Positions 48,366-59,284 of a stretch of 64,000 nt of DNA are shown piece after piece. Where the stretch lies: NCBI GenBank assembly GCA_002721545.1, contig PBKR01000003.1:115143-179142 (forward strand), given 5' to 3'. The stretch is from Nitrosomonadaceae bacterium (GTDB lineage Bacteria; Pseudomonadota; Gammaproteobacteria; Burkholderiales; Nitrosomonadaceae). The position numbers and the translations under genes were made by a program. The notes beneath the pieces were generated by a model. It made no database searches. It saw only the letters and a program-made list of their open reading frames with translations, and was not told where the DNA came from. Positions within the stretch are counted from its first letter, which is position 1, and each line of letters begins with the position of its first letter.

Positions 48366-49253
48366 TTATATTTCAGCAAGTACTTTGGCAACCGTTTTAC
48401 CCATATCAGATGGTGTTGCACTGATAGTGACTCCAAGTTCCTTTAATAGGGCTACTTTTTCTGCAGCACCTTCACCAACAGAAGAAATAATTGCTCCAGC
48501 ATGCCCCATCCGTTTCCCTTCTGGTGCAGTTAAGCCGGCAATATAAGAAATTAAAGGCTTGCTTATATTATCTTTAGCAAAAATTCCCGCTTCTACTTCC
48601 TGAGGGCCGCCAATTTCACCGATCATTAGTATAACTTTTGTTTCAGGATCCGTTTCAAAAAATTCTAAAATATCTCGAAACGAGCTACCTGTAATTGGGT
48701 CGCCTCCAATTCCAACTGCTGTTGAAATGCCCATGCCTAGTATCCTCAGCTGATCAGCAGCTTCATACCCTAAAGTGCCTGAACGACCAATAACGCCTAC
48801 ATTGCCTGGTATATAAATATGCCCCGGCATGATCCCTAGCATTGAACGACCAGGGCTAATTGTTCCCGCACAATTTGGACCGGTTAATAGCATTCTTCTT
48901 TTTTTTGGAAAGCGGCGAAGGTAACTTTTTACGGTCATCATGTCCTGAGTAGGAATACCATCAGTAATAGCCACACAATACCTTATACCTGCATCAGCAG
49001 CTTCCATAATGGAATCAGCTGCAAAGGCAGGCGGAACAAATATTATGCTAGACTCAGCTCCAGTAGTACTTACAGCTTCTTTTACTGTATTAAATACTGG
49101 TAGCCCTAAATGTTTTTGTCCTCCTTTTCCAGGCGTTACTCCTCCTACAATATTGGAACCATATTTAATCATGTCCCCAGCATGGAATGTTCCTATTTTT
49201 CCTGTAAAGCCTTGAATAATAATTTTTGTTTTTTCATTAATTAAGATTGACAT
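48366..49253 (-). CDS. mtkB: Malate--CoA ligase (malate thiokinase), alpha-type subunit
   Basis: The 295-residue subunit binds CoA and carries the phospho-His; with MtkA it makes malyl-CoA from malate, CoA and ATP. It resembles SucD (QGFTGKIGTFHA, GGVTPGKGG, active His in GHAGAII) but has the features I recall from methylotroph MtkB rather than SucD: the insertion VKSYLRRFPKKRRM and GPNCAGTISPG (SucD has GPNCPGxIxPG). GAGGAAAAAAAG precedes the ATG. Last gene of the mcl-mtkA-mtkB operon. Confidence 0.88.
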   Translation of the reverse strand: MSILINEKTKIIIQGFTGKIGTFHAGDMIKYGSNIVGGVTPGKGGQKHLGLPVFNTVKEAVSTTGAESSIIFVPPAFAADSIMEAADAGIRYCVAITDGIPTQDMMTVKSYLRRFPKKRRMLLTGPNCAGTISPGRSMLGIMPGHIYIPGNVGVIGRSGTLGYEAADQLRILGMGISTAVGIGGDPITGSSFRDILEFFETDPETKVILMIGEIGGPQEVEAGIFAKDNISKPLISYIAGLTAPEGKRMGHAGAIISSVGEGAAEKVALLKELGVTISATPSDMGKTVAKVLAEI

Positions 49254-49264
49254 CTTTTTTTCCT

Positions 49265-50446
49265 CTAGTTTGCTTTTGCAACCATATCATTACGAGCTTG
49301 GACAACCTTTTCAGCTGCCTCAGCTAAAGTTTCTGCAAGGATGATAGGTAAATTACTTTCAGCAATTATTTTATGACCTTGCGCAACGTTAGTACCCGAT
49401 AAACGCACAACCAGAGGTATCTTCATGTTAATATTTTTTATTGCTTGAACTACTCCTTCTGCAATCCAATCACACCGATTGATACCAGCAAATATATTAA
49501 CCAATAGCGCCTTAACATTTTTATCTGCTAAAACCAAACGGAATGCCTTTTCAGTGCGTTCAGCAGATGCCCCACCACCTACATCTAAGAAATTAGCTGG
49601 CTCTCCTCCAGCGAGCTTAATCATATCCATAGTAGCCATTGCTAAACCTGCGCCATTAATCATGCAGCCAATATCCCCATTTAAGCCTACATAGCTTAAT
49701 CCATGCTCTGCTGCTGCAACTTCACGGGGATCTCCTTGAGTTTTATCGCGTAACTCAGCAATTTTATGGCGGCGAAATAGAGCATTCTCATCAAAACTCA
49801 TTTTTGCATCTAAGGCAATTAGTTCATCATTAGCAATCACAAGAGGATTAATTTCGAGCATATTGGCATCAAGATCCCGTAAAGCACGGTAACAGCCCTT
49901 AATTGTTTTGACACTATGGGATAATAATTTAGGATTCTCTAACCCTAAAGAGAAAGCCATTGCACGTGCTTGAAAATCTTGTAAGCCAACAGCTGGTTCA
50001 ATATAAACCTTATGAATTAGTTCAGGGTTGGTTTTTGCTAATTTTTCAATCTCCATCCCGCCTTGCGTGGAGCAAATCATAACAATACGTTCAGAACTTC
50101 TATCTATAAGAAAGCAGAGATAAAGCTCTTTACTATAATTTGTCCCAGCCTCAATATATACTTTAGAACAAATTTTTCCTTCCGGTCCAGATTGATGAGT
50201 TACTAATTTTTTTCCTAATAATTCCTCGGCATATTTCTCTACTTCATCGTGTGTTTCACAAATTTTTATACCGCCTGCCTTACCACGTGCACCTGAGTGT
50301 ATTTGTGCCTTGACTACGCATTTATTACTATTTATTTCTCTGGCTCTCTGCACAGCTTCTACAGGGCTATATGCTAAGCCACCATCAGCTATTTTAATGC
50401 CATATTCTGATAAAATTTCTTTTGCTTGATATTCATGGATATCCAA
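49265..50446 (-). CDS. mtkA: Malate--CoA ligase (malate thiokinase), beta-type subunit
   Basis: The 393-residue ATP-grasp subunit. [27 protein letters not shown] (nucleotide-binding), and [19 protein letters not shown] with FLDVGGGAS and [17 protein letters not shown] are conserved. Relative to SucC, the [10 protein letters not shown] region and the replacement of the succinate-specific segment fit MtkA as I remember it from Methylobacterium. It begins with TTG, supported by GAGGGTG upstream. Gap to mtkB is 11 bp. Confusion with SucC is the main alternative, but the linked mcl settles the reading. Confidence 0.88.
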   Translation of the reverse strand: MDIHEYQAKEILSEYGIKIADGGLAYSPVEAVQRAREINSNKCVVKAQIHSGARGKAGGIKICETHDEVEKYAEELLGKKLVTHQSGPEGKICSKVYIEAGTNYSKELYLCFLIDRSSERIVMICSTQGGMEIEKLAKTNPELIHKVYIEPAVGLQDFQARAMAFSLGLENPKLLSHSVKTIKGCYRALRDLDANMLEINPLVIANDELIALDAKMSFDENALFRRHKIAELRDKTQGDPREVAAAEHGLSYVGLNGDIGCMINGAGLAMATMDMIKLAGGEPANFLDVGGGASAERTEKAFRLVLADKNVKALLVNIFAGINRCDWIAEGVVQAIKNINMKIPLVVRLSGTNVAQGHKIIAESNLPIILAETLAEAAEKVVQARNDMVAKAN

Positions 50447-50488
50447 TATTTCACCCTCGATTTTATTAATCTAAAAAATACTATAACT

Positions 50489-51442
50489 TCAATTTCTATT
50501 TTTCTTTTTAATTGCTTCAGCTGTTTCCACAACATTATTAGCCATTCTTGCAGACGCAGCATCAATTAACCTTCCATCTAGTGCAGCAGCTCCTTTGCCT
50601 TGTGCAGCAGCCTCCTTTAATGCCAATAAAATACGTTTTGCTTTTTCAACTTCCGTAGTTAGTGGCGTAAAAACTTCATTAGCAAGATTAATCTGCGATG
50701 GATGAATTGCCCATTTCCCTTCGATACCTAATGCAGCCGCTCTTTTTGCAGCTAATTTATAACCATCAGGGTCTTTTATATCTCCAAAAGGGCCATCAAT
50801 TGGGCGTAATCCATAAGCACGACAAGCGACAGTCATTCGGCTAATTGCTGAGTGCCATTGATCTCCAGGATAATCAGGGTTAAGCCCTCCAATATTTGTT
50901 GTTCTAGCACGATTACTAGCAGCATAATCAGCAACACCAAAGTGTAACGCTTCAAGGCGGCCCATAGAACCACTATGCGCTATATTTTCCACATTAGCCA
51001 TACCTAGTGCTGTTTCAATTAAAGCTTCAATTCCAATTTTATTTTTAAGGCCTTGTTGTATTTCTAATTGATTGAGCATAGCTTCAACCATATAAATATC
51101 TGAATAAACTCCAACTTTTGGCACTAAAAACGTATCTATTTTATGACCAGCTTGTTCTACTAGATCGACCACATCACGAACCATATATTGTGTATCTAAC
51201 CCATTAATTCGAACGGATAGAGAAATTCCATTTCCTTGCCAGTCTAAATCGTTAATAGCTTCAATAATATTTTTCCGCGCTTGGATCTTATCATCAGGGG
51301 CTACCGCATCTTCTAAATCAAGAAAAACAAAATCTGCTCCACTTTTTATTGCTTTTTCAAACAAATTTGGATTAGAGCCCGGTACTGCTAATTCACAACG
51401 TTGTACTCTTAAAATAGAAGATTCATATAAAGTGTGGCTCAT
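50489..51442 (-). CDS. mcl: Malyl-CoA lyase (HpcH/HpaI-CitE family)
   Basis: It cleaves malyl-CoA to glyoxylate and acetyl-CoA. The 317-residue TIM-barrel enzyme starts with RCELAVPGSNPNLFEKA, and FLDLEDAVAPDDK contains the Mg2+-binding acidic residues. EALIETALGMANVENI and FGVADYAASNRART carry further active-site residues. ACRAYGLRPIDGPFGD and WAIHPSQI are typical of malyl-CoA lyases rather than citrate lyase beta. AGGAAGGAA before the ATG. First gene of the operon. Confidence 0.92.
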   Translation of the reverse strand: MSHTLYESSILRVQRCELAVPGSNPNLFEKAIKSGADFVFLDLEDAVAPDDKIQARKNIIEAINDLDWQGNGISLSVRINGLDTQYMVRDVVDLVEQAGHKIDTFLVPKVGVYSDIYMVEAMLNQLEIQQGLKNKIGIEALIETALGMANVENIAHSGSMGRLEALHFGVADYAASNRARTTNIGGLNPDYPGDQWHSAISRMTVACRAYGLRPIDGPFGDIKDPDGYKLAAKRAAALGIEGKWAIHPSQINLANEVFTPLTTEVEKAKRILLALKEAAAQGKGAAALDGRLIDAASARMANNVVETAEAIKKKNRN

Positions 51443-51541
51443 TTATTCCTTCCTTAAGGGTGTATTACTAAGCGAGTAATAATTTAAAAATTTTGCTTAA
51501 TATAAGATAAACATACTAATAATTTATAACAACAAGACGCC

Positions 51542-51569
51542 ATTTTACTTTTCGTTAATATAAAGTCAA
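51542..51569 (-). promoter_or_regulatory. Likely promoter of mcl-mtkA-mtkB
   Basis: On the minus strand TTGACT (51564-51569), a 16-base spacer and TAAAAT (51542-51547), the same hexamers as the rplM promoter. The leader would be roughly 90 bases. The region is AT-rich, so a chance match is possible. Confidence 0.45.
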
Positions 51570-51665
51570 TTTTTACTTTACATTATTAAGTAATTTAATT
51601 GGCTTACAAAAATTATATGCACTTATTTTAATAGCCTATTTTTACAACAAAATTCACTATGCTGT

Positions 51666-51695
51666 TTGACCCTGTTATACTGATTTTGCTATAAT
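51666..51695 (+). promoter_or_regulatory. Sigma-70-type promoter of tRNA-fMet
   Basis: TTGACC (51666-51671), an 18-base spacer and a perfect TATAAT (51690-51695) lie just before the tRNA gene, placing transcription start within a few bases of its 5' end. Confidence 0.75.
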
Positions 51696-51705
51696 TTTTT
51701 AATGG

Positions 51706-51782
<77 letters not shown>

Positions 51783-51857
51783 AATACCTTAAATAATTTC
51801 TACATACTTCGAGCAAACTTTAGTAATTAGAGCTTTGTGGTTGTAATATTTTAATAT

Positions 51858-51956
51858 GGCGGGCCTCCCCGCATTGTATAGTAGTGAACTTGGTCAGGTC
51901 CGGAAGGAAGCAGCCACAGCTATTCTCTGCAAGTGCCGGGGGATAGGCTCGCCGCC
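51858..51956 (+). ncRNA. ffs: Signal recognition particle RNA (4.5S)
   Basis: About 99 bases forming one long hairpin. The conserved apical Ffh-binding core GGTCAGGTCCGGAAGGAAGC with the AGCAGCC segment and the closing GTGCCGGG is present, and the ends pair (GGCGGGCCT with AGGCTCGCC). It guides Ffh to signal peptides on ribosomes. Its place just upstream of dnaX is conserved in betaproteobacteria. A TTATTTTT after the closing stem can terminate transcription. Confidence 0.95.
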
Positions 51957-52112
51957 TTATTTTTGTAATCAATTGACTGTTTATTTTATCTAGATCTTTT
52001 CTGCTTAATCACATTAAATAGAAATTTTAGGGAATAAAGTTAATTGCAATCTAGGCTATCCAGATTACAATGTTTTATAATTTTCATTTTTAAACATTAA
52101 CTGATATTTATC

Positions 52113-53765
52113 GTGTCCCAATCTCAAGTCCTTGCTCGTAAATGGCGCCCAAAGAATTTTTCTAGTCTAATTGGACAAGATCATATTATTAAAGCGCTTA
52201 CAAATGCACTTGATCAGAAACGTATACATCATGCATATTTATTTACTGGTACACGTGGTGTCGGCAAGACAACAATTGCACGTATTCTAGCTAAAGCGAT
52301 AAATTGTGAATCTGGCATTACAAGCGAGCCGTGCGAGAATTGTCCCTCATGCAATGAAATCGATGATGGAAATTTTATTGATTTAATTGAACTTGATGCT
52401 GCATCTAATACTCAAGTTGATAATATGCGGGGGCTGCTAGAGAATGCTTTGTATACGCCAACTTCTGCTCGTTATAAGGTCTATATCATAGATGAAGTAC
52501 ATATGCTTTCTAAGTCAGCTTTTAATGCCATGCTGAAAACCTTAGAAGAGCCGCCAGGTCATGTAAAATTTATATTAGCTACTACTGACCCACAAAAAAT
52601 TCCAGTTACTATTCTTTCGCGTTGTTTGCAGTTTAATCTAAAGCAAATTCCACATGTTCAAATATCTGCGCACCTTAAATATATACTAGAGAAAGAAAAT
52701 ATAACTTATAGTGAGAAATCATTACAGTTATTGGCACGGTCGGCGCAAGGTAGCATGCGTGATGCCCTAAGTATCCTTGATCAAGCAATTATTTTTAGTA
52801 GAGGAAAACTTGAGGAATCTGAAGTTCACGCCATGCTTGGCACTATTGATCAAAGCTATCTATATGATCTCCTTGAGGCAATAATTCAGAAAAATGGTAT
52901 TACATTATTAAGTATAGCTGATGACATTGAAACAAGAAGCATATCTTTTGATTTTGTTCTACAAGAAATAGCCAGACTATTTCATATTATCTCTGTAGCT
53001 CAAATAGTTCCAAAAGCAATTAACGAGAATATACCTGAGTATGAGAAAATTATTTTATTTTCAAAAAAGATATCACCTGAAGAAATACAGCTATACTATC
53101 AAATTGTTTTACATGGGCGCTCAGATCTAGGGCTGGCACCCGATGAATATGCTGGGTTTACTATGACATTAATGCGTATATTAGCATTTACTCCGGAAAA
53201 TTTATTATCAGAAATAAAGTCTTCTACAGATGTATCATATGAAAATTCAAATGAGCAGAATTTACAACTCGAGGAAAAAAAAACTATTCTTGAGACTAAC
53301 CTAAAAGTTACTTCTCAGTTAAATACTATTACAGCACCTAGAATAAACTCTAATAACATCCCTAATCTAGCTAAAATTGACTGGCCAACATTGGTAAATC
53401 AGTTAGAATTAAAAGGCATGGCTAAAATGCTGGCTCAAAATTGTGAGATTAAGAATCAATCAACAAATAAGCTTGAATTATGTTTACTAGCTGAGCATAA
53501 ATATTTATTAGAAAAAGAGTACCAAGATAAAATACATATTGCGCTAAATGAATATTTTAAAAATAATGTTCAGCTAAAATTTTCAATAGGTAAAATTACA
53601 GGAGCTACTCCAGCAGAATTAGATAATCGGGAGAAGCAGACAAAACAGCAGAAAGCCATATCTTCTATTGAAACAGATCCAGTTGTACGAAATTTAATGG
53701 AAAATTTTGATGCGAAGTTAATAAATTCTTCAATTAAACCTATTAATAAAGGAGAGTTAGAATGA
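52113..53765 (+). CDS. dnaX: DNA polymerase III gamma/tau subunit
   Basis: The clamp-loader ATPase. The 550-residue tau form has Walker [13 protein letters not shown], the zinc module with Cys in [23 protein letters not shown] and the SRC motif (LSRCLQF). The C-terminal third (beyond about 380) is the low-complexity tau region. GTG start. A run of nine A (53275-53283, codons 388-390) lies just after domain III; slippage there reaches a stop within a few codons in either frame, which could generate a gamma-like product. It overlaps ybaB by ATGA-type coupling. Confidence 0.96.
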   Translation: MSQSQVLARKWRPKNFSSLIGQDHIIKALTNALDQKRIHHAYLFTGTRGVGKTTIARILAKAINCESGITSEPCENCPSCNEIDDGNFIDLIELDAASNTQVDNMRGLLENALYTPTSARYKVYIIDEVHMLSKSAFNAMLKTLEEPPGHVKFILATTDPQKIPVTILSRCLQFNLKQIPHVQISAHLKYILEKENITYSEKSLQLLARSAQGSMRDALSILDQAIIFSRGKLEESEVHAMLGTIDQSYLYDLLEAIIQKNGITLLSIADDIETRSISFDFVLQEIARLFHIISVAQIVPKAINENIPEYEKIILFSKKISPEEIQLYYQIVLHGRSDLGLAPDEYAGFTMTLMRILAFTPENLLSEIKSSTDVSYENSNEQNLQLEEKKTILETNLKVTSQLNTITAPRINSNNIPNLAKIDWPTLVNQLELKGMAKMLAQNCEIKNQSTNKLELCLLAEHKYLLEKEYQDKIHIALNEYFKNNVQLKFSIGKITGATPAELDNREKQTKQQKAISSIETDPVVRNLMENFDAKLINSSIKPINKGELE

Positions 53766-54088
53766 TGAAAGGCGGTATAGGGCCATTAATGAAACAGGCT
53801 CAGCAAATGCAAGAAAATATGAAAAATATGCAAGAGAAATTGGCCACAGTTGAAGTAGAGGGGCAATCTGGTGCTGGTATGGTTAAAATTATAATGACCT
53901 GCCGCTATGATGTAAAACGAGTAAAAATTGATGATAGCCTACTTGAAGACGACAAAGATATGTTGGAAGACCTGCTTGCTGCTGCAGTAAATGACGCTGT
54001 GCGTCGAGTTGAAGCCACTACACAGGAAAAAATGGCTGGAGTTACTGCTGGAATGGGGCTGCCGCCTGGGATGAAGCTGCCTTTCTAG
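53762..54088 (+). CDS. ybaB: YbaB/EbfC nucleoid-associated protein
   Basis: 108 residues; a dimeric DNA-binding protein. It starts [17 protein letters not shown], the usual N-terminus, with the central [10 protein letters not shown] motif and the Met-rich tail [12 protein letters not shown]. It overlaps the dnaX stop by four bases and precedes recR, the standard dnaX-ybaB-recR order. Confidence 0.95.
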   Translation: MMKGGIGPLMKQAQQMQENMKNMQEKLATVEVEGQSGAGMVKIIMTCRYDVKRVKIDDSLLEDDKDMLEDLLAAAVNDAVRRVEATTQEKMAGVTAGMGLPPGMKLPF

Positions 54089-54167
54089 ATGCTATACCAT
54101 ATAATTTATAAAATTATTATAAACACGTTATTTTATCTAGTTGCAATTTTATGTAACTTTTCCTCTA

Positions 54168-54764
54168 ATGCAGAATTTTAAATCACTCGAGGATCTTATT
54201 AAAGCATTGCGTTGTCTCCCAGGCGTAGGTCCCAGGTCTGCCCAAAGGATGGCATATTATTTATTGCAGCATGACCATGAAGGTGCAAGGCAGCTTGCAA
54301 ACACGTTAGATAATGTACTGGCAAATATTAAACATTGCGAGAAGTGTAATAACCTTACTGATTTACCAGTTTGTAATTTATGTTGTCCTACAAAACGCAA
54401 TGCAAGTCTTCTATGTGTTGTTGAAATGCCTTCAGATCTATTAATGATTGAGCAGACACAAAGTTATAGTGGCATGTATTTCGTATTAATGGGGAAACTT
54501 TCACCATTAGATGGCATTGGCCCTAAAGATATTAATCTAGATAGGCTGTTACGCCGTGTTAAAGATAACCTGATAAAGGAAGTCGTGCTCGCTACAAATT
54601 TTACTGTAGAAGGGGAAGTTACAGCACATTATATTAGTGAACAGCTGAATAGTATTGGCATAAAAACAAGCCGTATTGCAAGAGGGATCCCAGTTGGTGG
54701 AGAACTTGAGCATATTGATAGTGGGACTTTAGCACAAGCAGTTATGGAACGAAGGGAGATTTAA
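54168..54764 (+). CDS. recR: Recombination protein RecR
   Basis: 198 residues from the ATG at 54168 ([21 protein letters not shown]), which matches the family start; the in-frame TTG at 54141 would add nine unlikely residues. It has a helix-hairpin-helix ([13 protein letters not shown]), a Cys4 zinc finger ([17 protein letters not shown]) and a Toprim domain ([31 protein letters not shown]). It loads RecA at gaps together with RecF/RecO. Confidence 0.96.
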   Translation: MQNFKSLEDLIKALRCLPGVGPRSAQRMAYYLLQHDHEGARQLANTLDNVLANIKHCEKCNNLTDLPVCNLCCPTKRNASLLCVVEMPSDLLMIEQTQSYSGMYFVLMGKLSPLDGIGPKDINLDRLLRRVKDNLIKEVVLATNFTVEGEVTAHYISEQLNSIGIKTSRIARGIPVGGELEHIDSGTLAQAVMERREI

Positions 54765-54897
54765 TCTTATTTAAGATACACGTTTAATTTTTCACTTTTA
54801 CAATCCTATATATCCTAAAATTTTTTGTCTATCAGTATTATGTGCATTATTGAAAAATTAATTCTATCTAATAACAACTAACAAGACATTTAAAAAA

Positions 54898-55692
54898 TTG
54901 CAAAGTAAATCAAAATCATCATTTAAAGATATTAAAAATACTAGGAAATCTTCTGTTACAACGCAGAAATTACATAAGTTATTAGCACAAACAGGACTTG
55001 GTTCTCGACGTGAAATGGAGAAGCTTATTGAAGCAGGGCAGGTAACTATAAATAAAAAAATTGCTAGTGTTGCTGATAGAGCTAGCAAAATTGATGTCGT
55101 AAGGATAAAGAAAAAAATTATCCAATTAAATTTTGGGAAAGAGCTTCCTAGAATATTACTTTATCATAAGCCAGAAGGAGAAATTGTAAGCCATAATGAC
55201 CCAAATAATCGACCATCTGTGTTTGATAAGTTGCCTAAGCTAAAAACATCCAAATGGATTGCAATAGGAAGGCTGGATTTTAATACCTGCGGGTTATTAA
55301 TTTTCACTACTAATGGTGTATTAGCAAATCGGCTAATGCATCCCCGTTACGAAGTAGAACGTGAGTATGCTGTTCGTATTATGGGCAAGCTATCTCTAAT
55401 TCAAAGAAAATTGTTAATAACAGGAGTTGAACTGGGAGATGGATCAGCAAGATTTACTTCTTTAGTAGAGCAGGGTGGAAAGGGATCTAATCATTGGTAC
55501 CATGTAATATTACAAGAAGGTAGAAATCGGGAAATACGGCGTATATTTGAAACAATAGGGATAACGGTTAGCCGGCTAATCCGTATACGATTTGGCATTA
55601 TTAAATTACCTCCACGATTAAGGAGAGGTCATTCAATAGAATTAAGCCAGGCAGAGGTTGAACATATATTTTCAAAGTACCATAAAAAATAG
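54898..55692 (+). CDS. rluB: 23S rRNA pseudouridine(2605) synthase
   Basis: 264 residues: N-terminal S4 RNA-binding domain (KLLAQTGLGSRREMEKLIEAG) and the RsuA/RluB catalytic domain with the essential Asp in GRLDFNTCGLL. HPRYEVEREY, EGRNREIRRIFE and the basic tail are conserved. It starts with TTG; no other in-frame start precedes the S4 domain. The usual upstream scpA-scpB genes are absent and recR is upstream instead. RluE/RluF are the alternatives, less likely by the S4 domain and length. Confidence 0.9.
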   Translation: MQSKSKSSFKDIKNTRKSSVTTQKLHKLLAQTGLGSRREMEKLIEAGQVTINKKIASVADRASKIDVVRIKKKIIQLNFGKELPRILLYHKPEGEIVSHNDPNNRPSVFDKLPKLKTSKWIAIGRLDFNTCGLLIFTTNGVLANRLMHPRYEVEREYAVRIMGKLSLIQRKLLITGVELGDGSARFTSLVEQGGKGSNHWYHVILQEGRNREIRRIFETIGITVSRLIRIRFGIIKLPPRLRRGHSIELSQAEVEHIFSKYHKK

Positions 55693-55761
55693 ACGTGTAA
55701 GGATATTATTATCTCCAACTTAAATATAAGTATGTGCCATACGAAAAGTTATAAAAGCAAT

Positions 55762-56904
<1,143 letters not shown>

Positions 56905-56936
56905 CTAAAAAGACTATTATTAATTAAGAATACAAA

Positions 56937-57758
56937 CTAAATCCCGCGTAATAGGTCATTAATTCCAGTCTTTGCTCGAGTCTTGGCATCAACTTTTTTA
57001 ACAATAACAGCACAATATAAGCTATATTTTCCATCTGAAGATGGTAATGACCCAGAAACTACAACCGAGCCCGCTGGAATACGTCCGTAGCTAATATCTC
57101 CAGTTTCACGATTATATATTTTAGTACTTTTTCCAATATATACGCCCATTGATATCACTGAATTTTCTTCAACAATAACTCCTTCAACTATTTCTGAGCG
57201 TGCTCCAATAAAACAATTATTTTCAATAATAGTTGGGTTTGCTTGTACAGGCTCTAGAACGCCTCCAATACCAACTCCGCCAGATAAATGCACATTTTTG
57301 CCAATCTGTGCGCAGGAGCCAACTGTAGCCCAAGTATCTACCATTGTACCTTCATCAACATATGCACCAATATTGACATATGATGGCATCAATACAACAT
57401 TATTTGCTATAAATGCTCCCTTTCTCACAGTAGCTGGCGGCACAACTCGGAAACCTCCATCTCGAAAATCTTTAGAGCTAAAATCTGCAAATTTTGAAGG
57501 GACTTTATCAAAATAATTAGAAAACCCGCCTTTAATAAAAGTGTTGTCTTCTATCCTAAAAGAAAGTAGTACTGCTTTTTTTATCCATTGATGAGTTTCC
57601 CATTTATTACTAATTTTCTCAGCAATGCGTAACTCACCAGTATTTATCATATCCAGTACCTGGTGAATTGATTCTTTTAATTTTGCATCAACATTACGTG
57701 GCGTAATTTTAGCGCGAGACTCAAAGGCATCTTCAATAGAGGCTTGTAGTTGTTCCAT
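56937..57758 (-). CDS. dapD: Tetrahydrodipicolinate N-succinyltransferase
   Basis: 273 residues; a left-handed beta-helix (hexapeptide repeats from about residue 105: [33 protein letters not shown]). The C-terminus and the catalytic [19 protein letters not shown] region are typical. AAGGAGAAAA precedes the ATG. It converts tetrahydrodipicolinate and succinyl-CoA to the succinylated intermediate, preceding DapC and DapE in the pathway. Confidence 0.97.
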   Translation of the reverse strand: MEQLQASIEDAFESRAKITPRNVDAKLKESIHQVLDMINTGELRIAEKISNKWETHQWIKKAVLLSFRIEDNTFIKGGFSNYFDKVPSKFADFSSKDFRDGGFRVVPPATVRKGAFIANNVVLMPSYVNIGAYVDEGTMVDTWATVGSCAQIGKNVHLSGGVGIGGVLEPVQANPTIIENNCFIGARSEIVEGVIVEENSVISMGVYIGKSTKIYNRETGDISYGRIPAGSVVVSGSLPSSDGKYSLYCAVIVKKVDAKTRAKTGINDLLRGI

Positions 57759-57825
57759 TTTTCTCCTTAATTTACTTATTGAACAATAATAAAAATATAT
57801 TGCTAGTCAAAGGATATCTAGCTAA

Positions 57826-59025
57826 TTATTTGCTAATAGAAGTACAAAAACTTTTAATTCTTTTTGTAGCTTCAATACATTCAGAAAGTGGAGGCACCAT
57901 AGCCATCCTAATAAAATTTTTACCAGGATTGACATTATCTACCTCTCTAGAGAGGTAGCTTCCTGGTAGCACAGTGACATTATAATCTTGATATAGCCTC
58001 TGGGAGAAATCAGTATCATTAATTACCGTTCTCGCCCAGAAATAAAAAGTTGCTTGTGGTATAGATATCTCCATTTGTTCATTTAATAACTTATGAACTG
58101 CAATAAATTTTTCTCTATATAAGCGGCGATTATCACTCACATGAGACTCATCACCCCATGCTGCAATGCTTGCAGCTTGGACTGCAGGATTCATAGCACA
58201 TCCATGATACGTACGGTATAGCAGAAATTTTTTTAATATTTCAGAATTTCCTACAACAAAGCCTGAACGCATTCCAGGAACATTAGAACGCTTTGATAAA
58301 CTACCAAATACTATAAGTCTTGAGAAATTTTTTCTATTTAAGAGATGCGCTGCTTCTAAGGCACCAAGTGGCGGGTTATGTTCTTCAAGGTATATCTCAG
58401 AGTAGCACTCGTCAGCAGCTATAACAAATCCATAATGATCAGCTAATGTAAATAGTTCTTTCCACTCATCTATTGTCATTACTGTACCTGTTGGATTTGC
58501 AGGTGAACAAACATATATTAACTGAGTGCGCGCCCAAATACTGTTAGGTATCTGAGAATAGTCTGGTATAAAATCATTTTCGGGTAAAGCATTAAGAAAA
58601 TATGGAGTGGCTCCAGCTAATAATGCTGCGCCTTCATAGATCTGGTAAAACGGATTAGGACAAATAACTGTTGCATTTGAATGTGAAGGGTCAATGACTG
58701 CTTGAGCAAAAGAAAAAAGAGCTTCACGGCTCCCATTTACAGGAATAACCTCTGTATCAGGATCAATTGCAGGTAATTTATATCGATTTTTCAGCCAAGA
58801 CGCAATACTTATACGTAACGATTTTTCCCCGAGAGTTGTTGGGTAGACAGTTAATTTATCTAATCCTTCTATTAAGCCCACCCGAATAAAATCTGGCGTT
58901 TTATGCTTAGGCTCCCCTATATGCAAGCTAATTGGTGCATAGGCTGGGTTAGGTACAATCCCAGAATATAGCTTATTCAGCTTTTGAAACGGGTAAGAAT
59001 AAAGTTTATTTAAATTTGGGTTCAC
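57826..59025 (-). CDS. dapC: Succinyldiaminopimelate transaminase
   Basis: 399 residues, fold type I aminotransferase of the DapC kind: ISLHIGEPKHKTPDFI, NGSREALFSFAQAVID, SPANPTGTVM, and the PLP Lys in FGSLSKRSNVPGMR. The start codon is GTG. First gene of the dapC-dapD-dapE operon, which together supply the succinylase branch of lysine and meso-diaminopimelate synthesis; meso-diaminopimelate is needed for the cell wall. Confidence 0.94.
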   Translation of the reverse strand: MNPNLNKLYSYPFQKLNKLYSGIVPNPAYAPISLHIGEPKHKTPDFIRVGLIEGLDKLTVYPTTLGEKSLRISIASWLKNRYKLPAIDPDTEVIPVNGSREALFSFAQAVIDPSHSNATVICPNPFYQIYEGAALLAGATPYFLNALPENDFIPDYSQIPNSIWARTQLIYVCSPANPTGTVMTIDEWKELFTLADHYGFVIAADECYSEIYLEEHNPPLGALEAAHLLNRKNFSRLIVFGSLSKRSNVPGMRSGFVVGNSEILKKFLLYRTYHGCAMNPAVQAASIAAWGDESHVSDNRRLYREKFIAVHKLLNEQMEISIPQATFYFWARTVINDTDFSQRLYQDYNVTVLPGSYLSREVDNVNPGKNFIRMAMVPPLSECIEATKRIKSFCTSISK

Positions 59026-59284
59026 TTTAGCAAATATTGCAAACAGAATATACTAGCTTCAAGAATTGATATGAATAACTCCATTTAAAGGCGCATTCAA
59101 AACACACTGATACTACAACGAAAAAACTATTCAATTGCTAAATATATCAATATTTTGGTTGGTCATAAGAGAATACATAGCAATTAATTTCCCCTGATTT
59201 ACTGATAACTATTAATTGAATAACCTAATCATATCATGTTGACTTGTGGAAAAATGAGTTATAAAAAAATCAAATAATACTTTC

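Noticed and set aside
48366..50446. Succinyl-CoA synthetase sucCD
   Set aside because: Linkage to malyl-CoA lyase and the MtkB-type GPNCAG and YLRR insert favour malate thiokinase.
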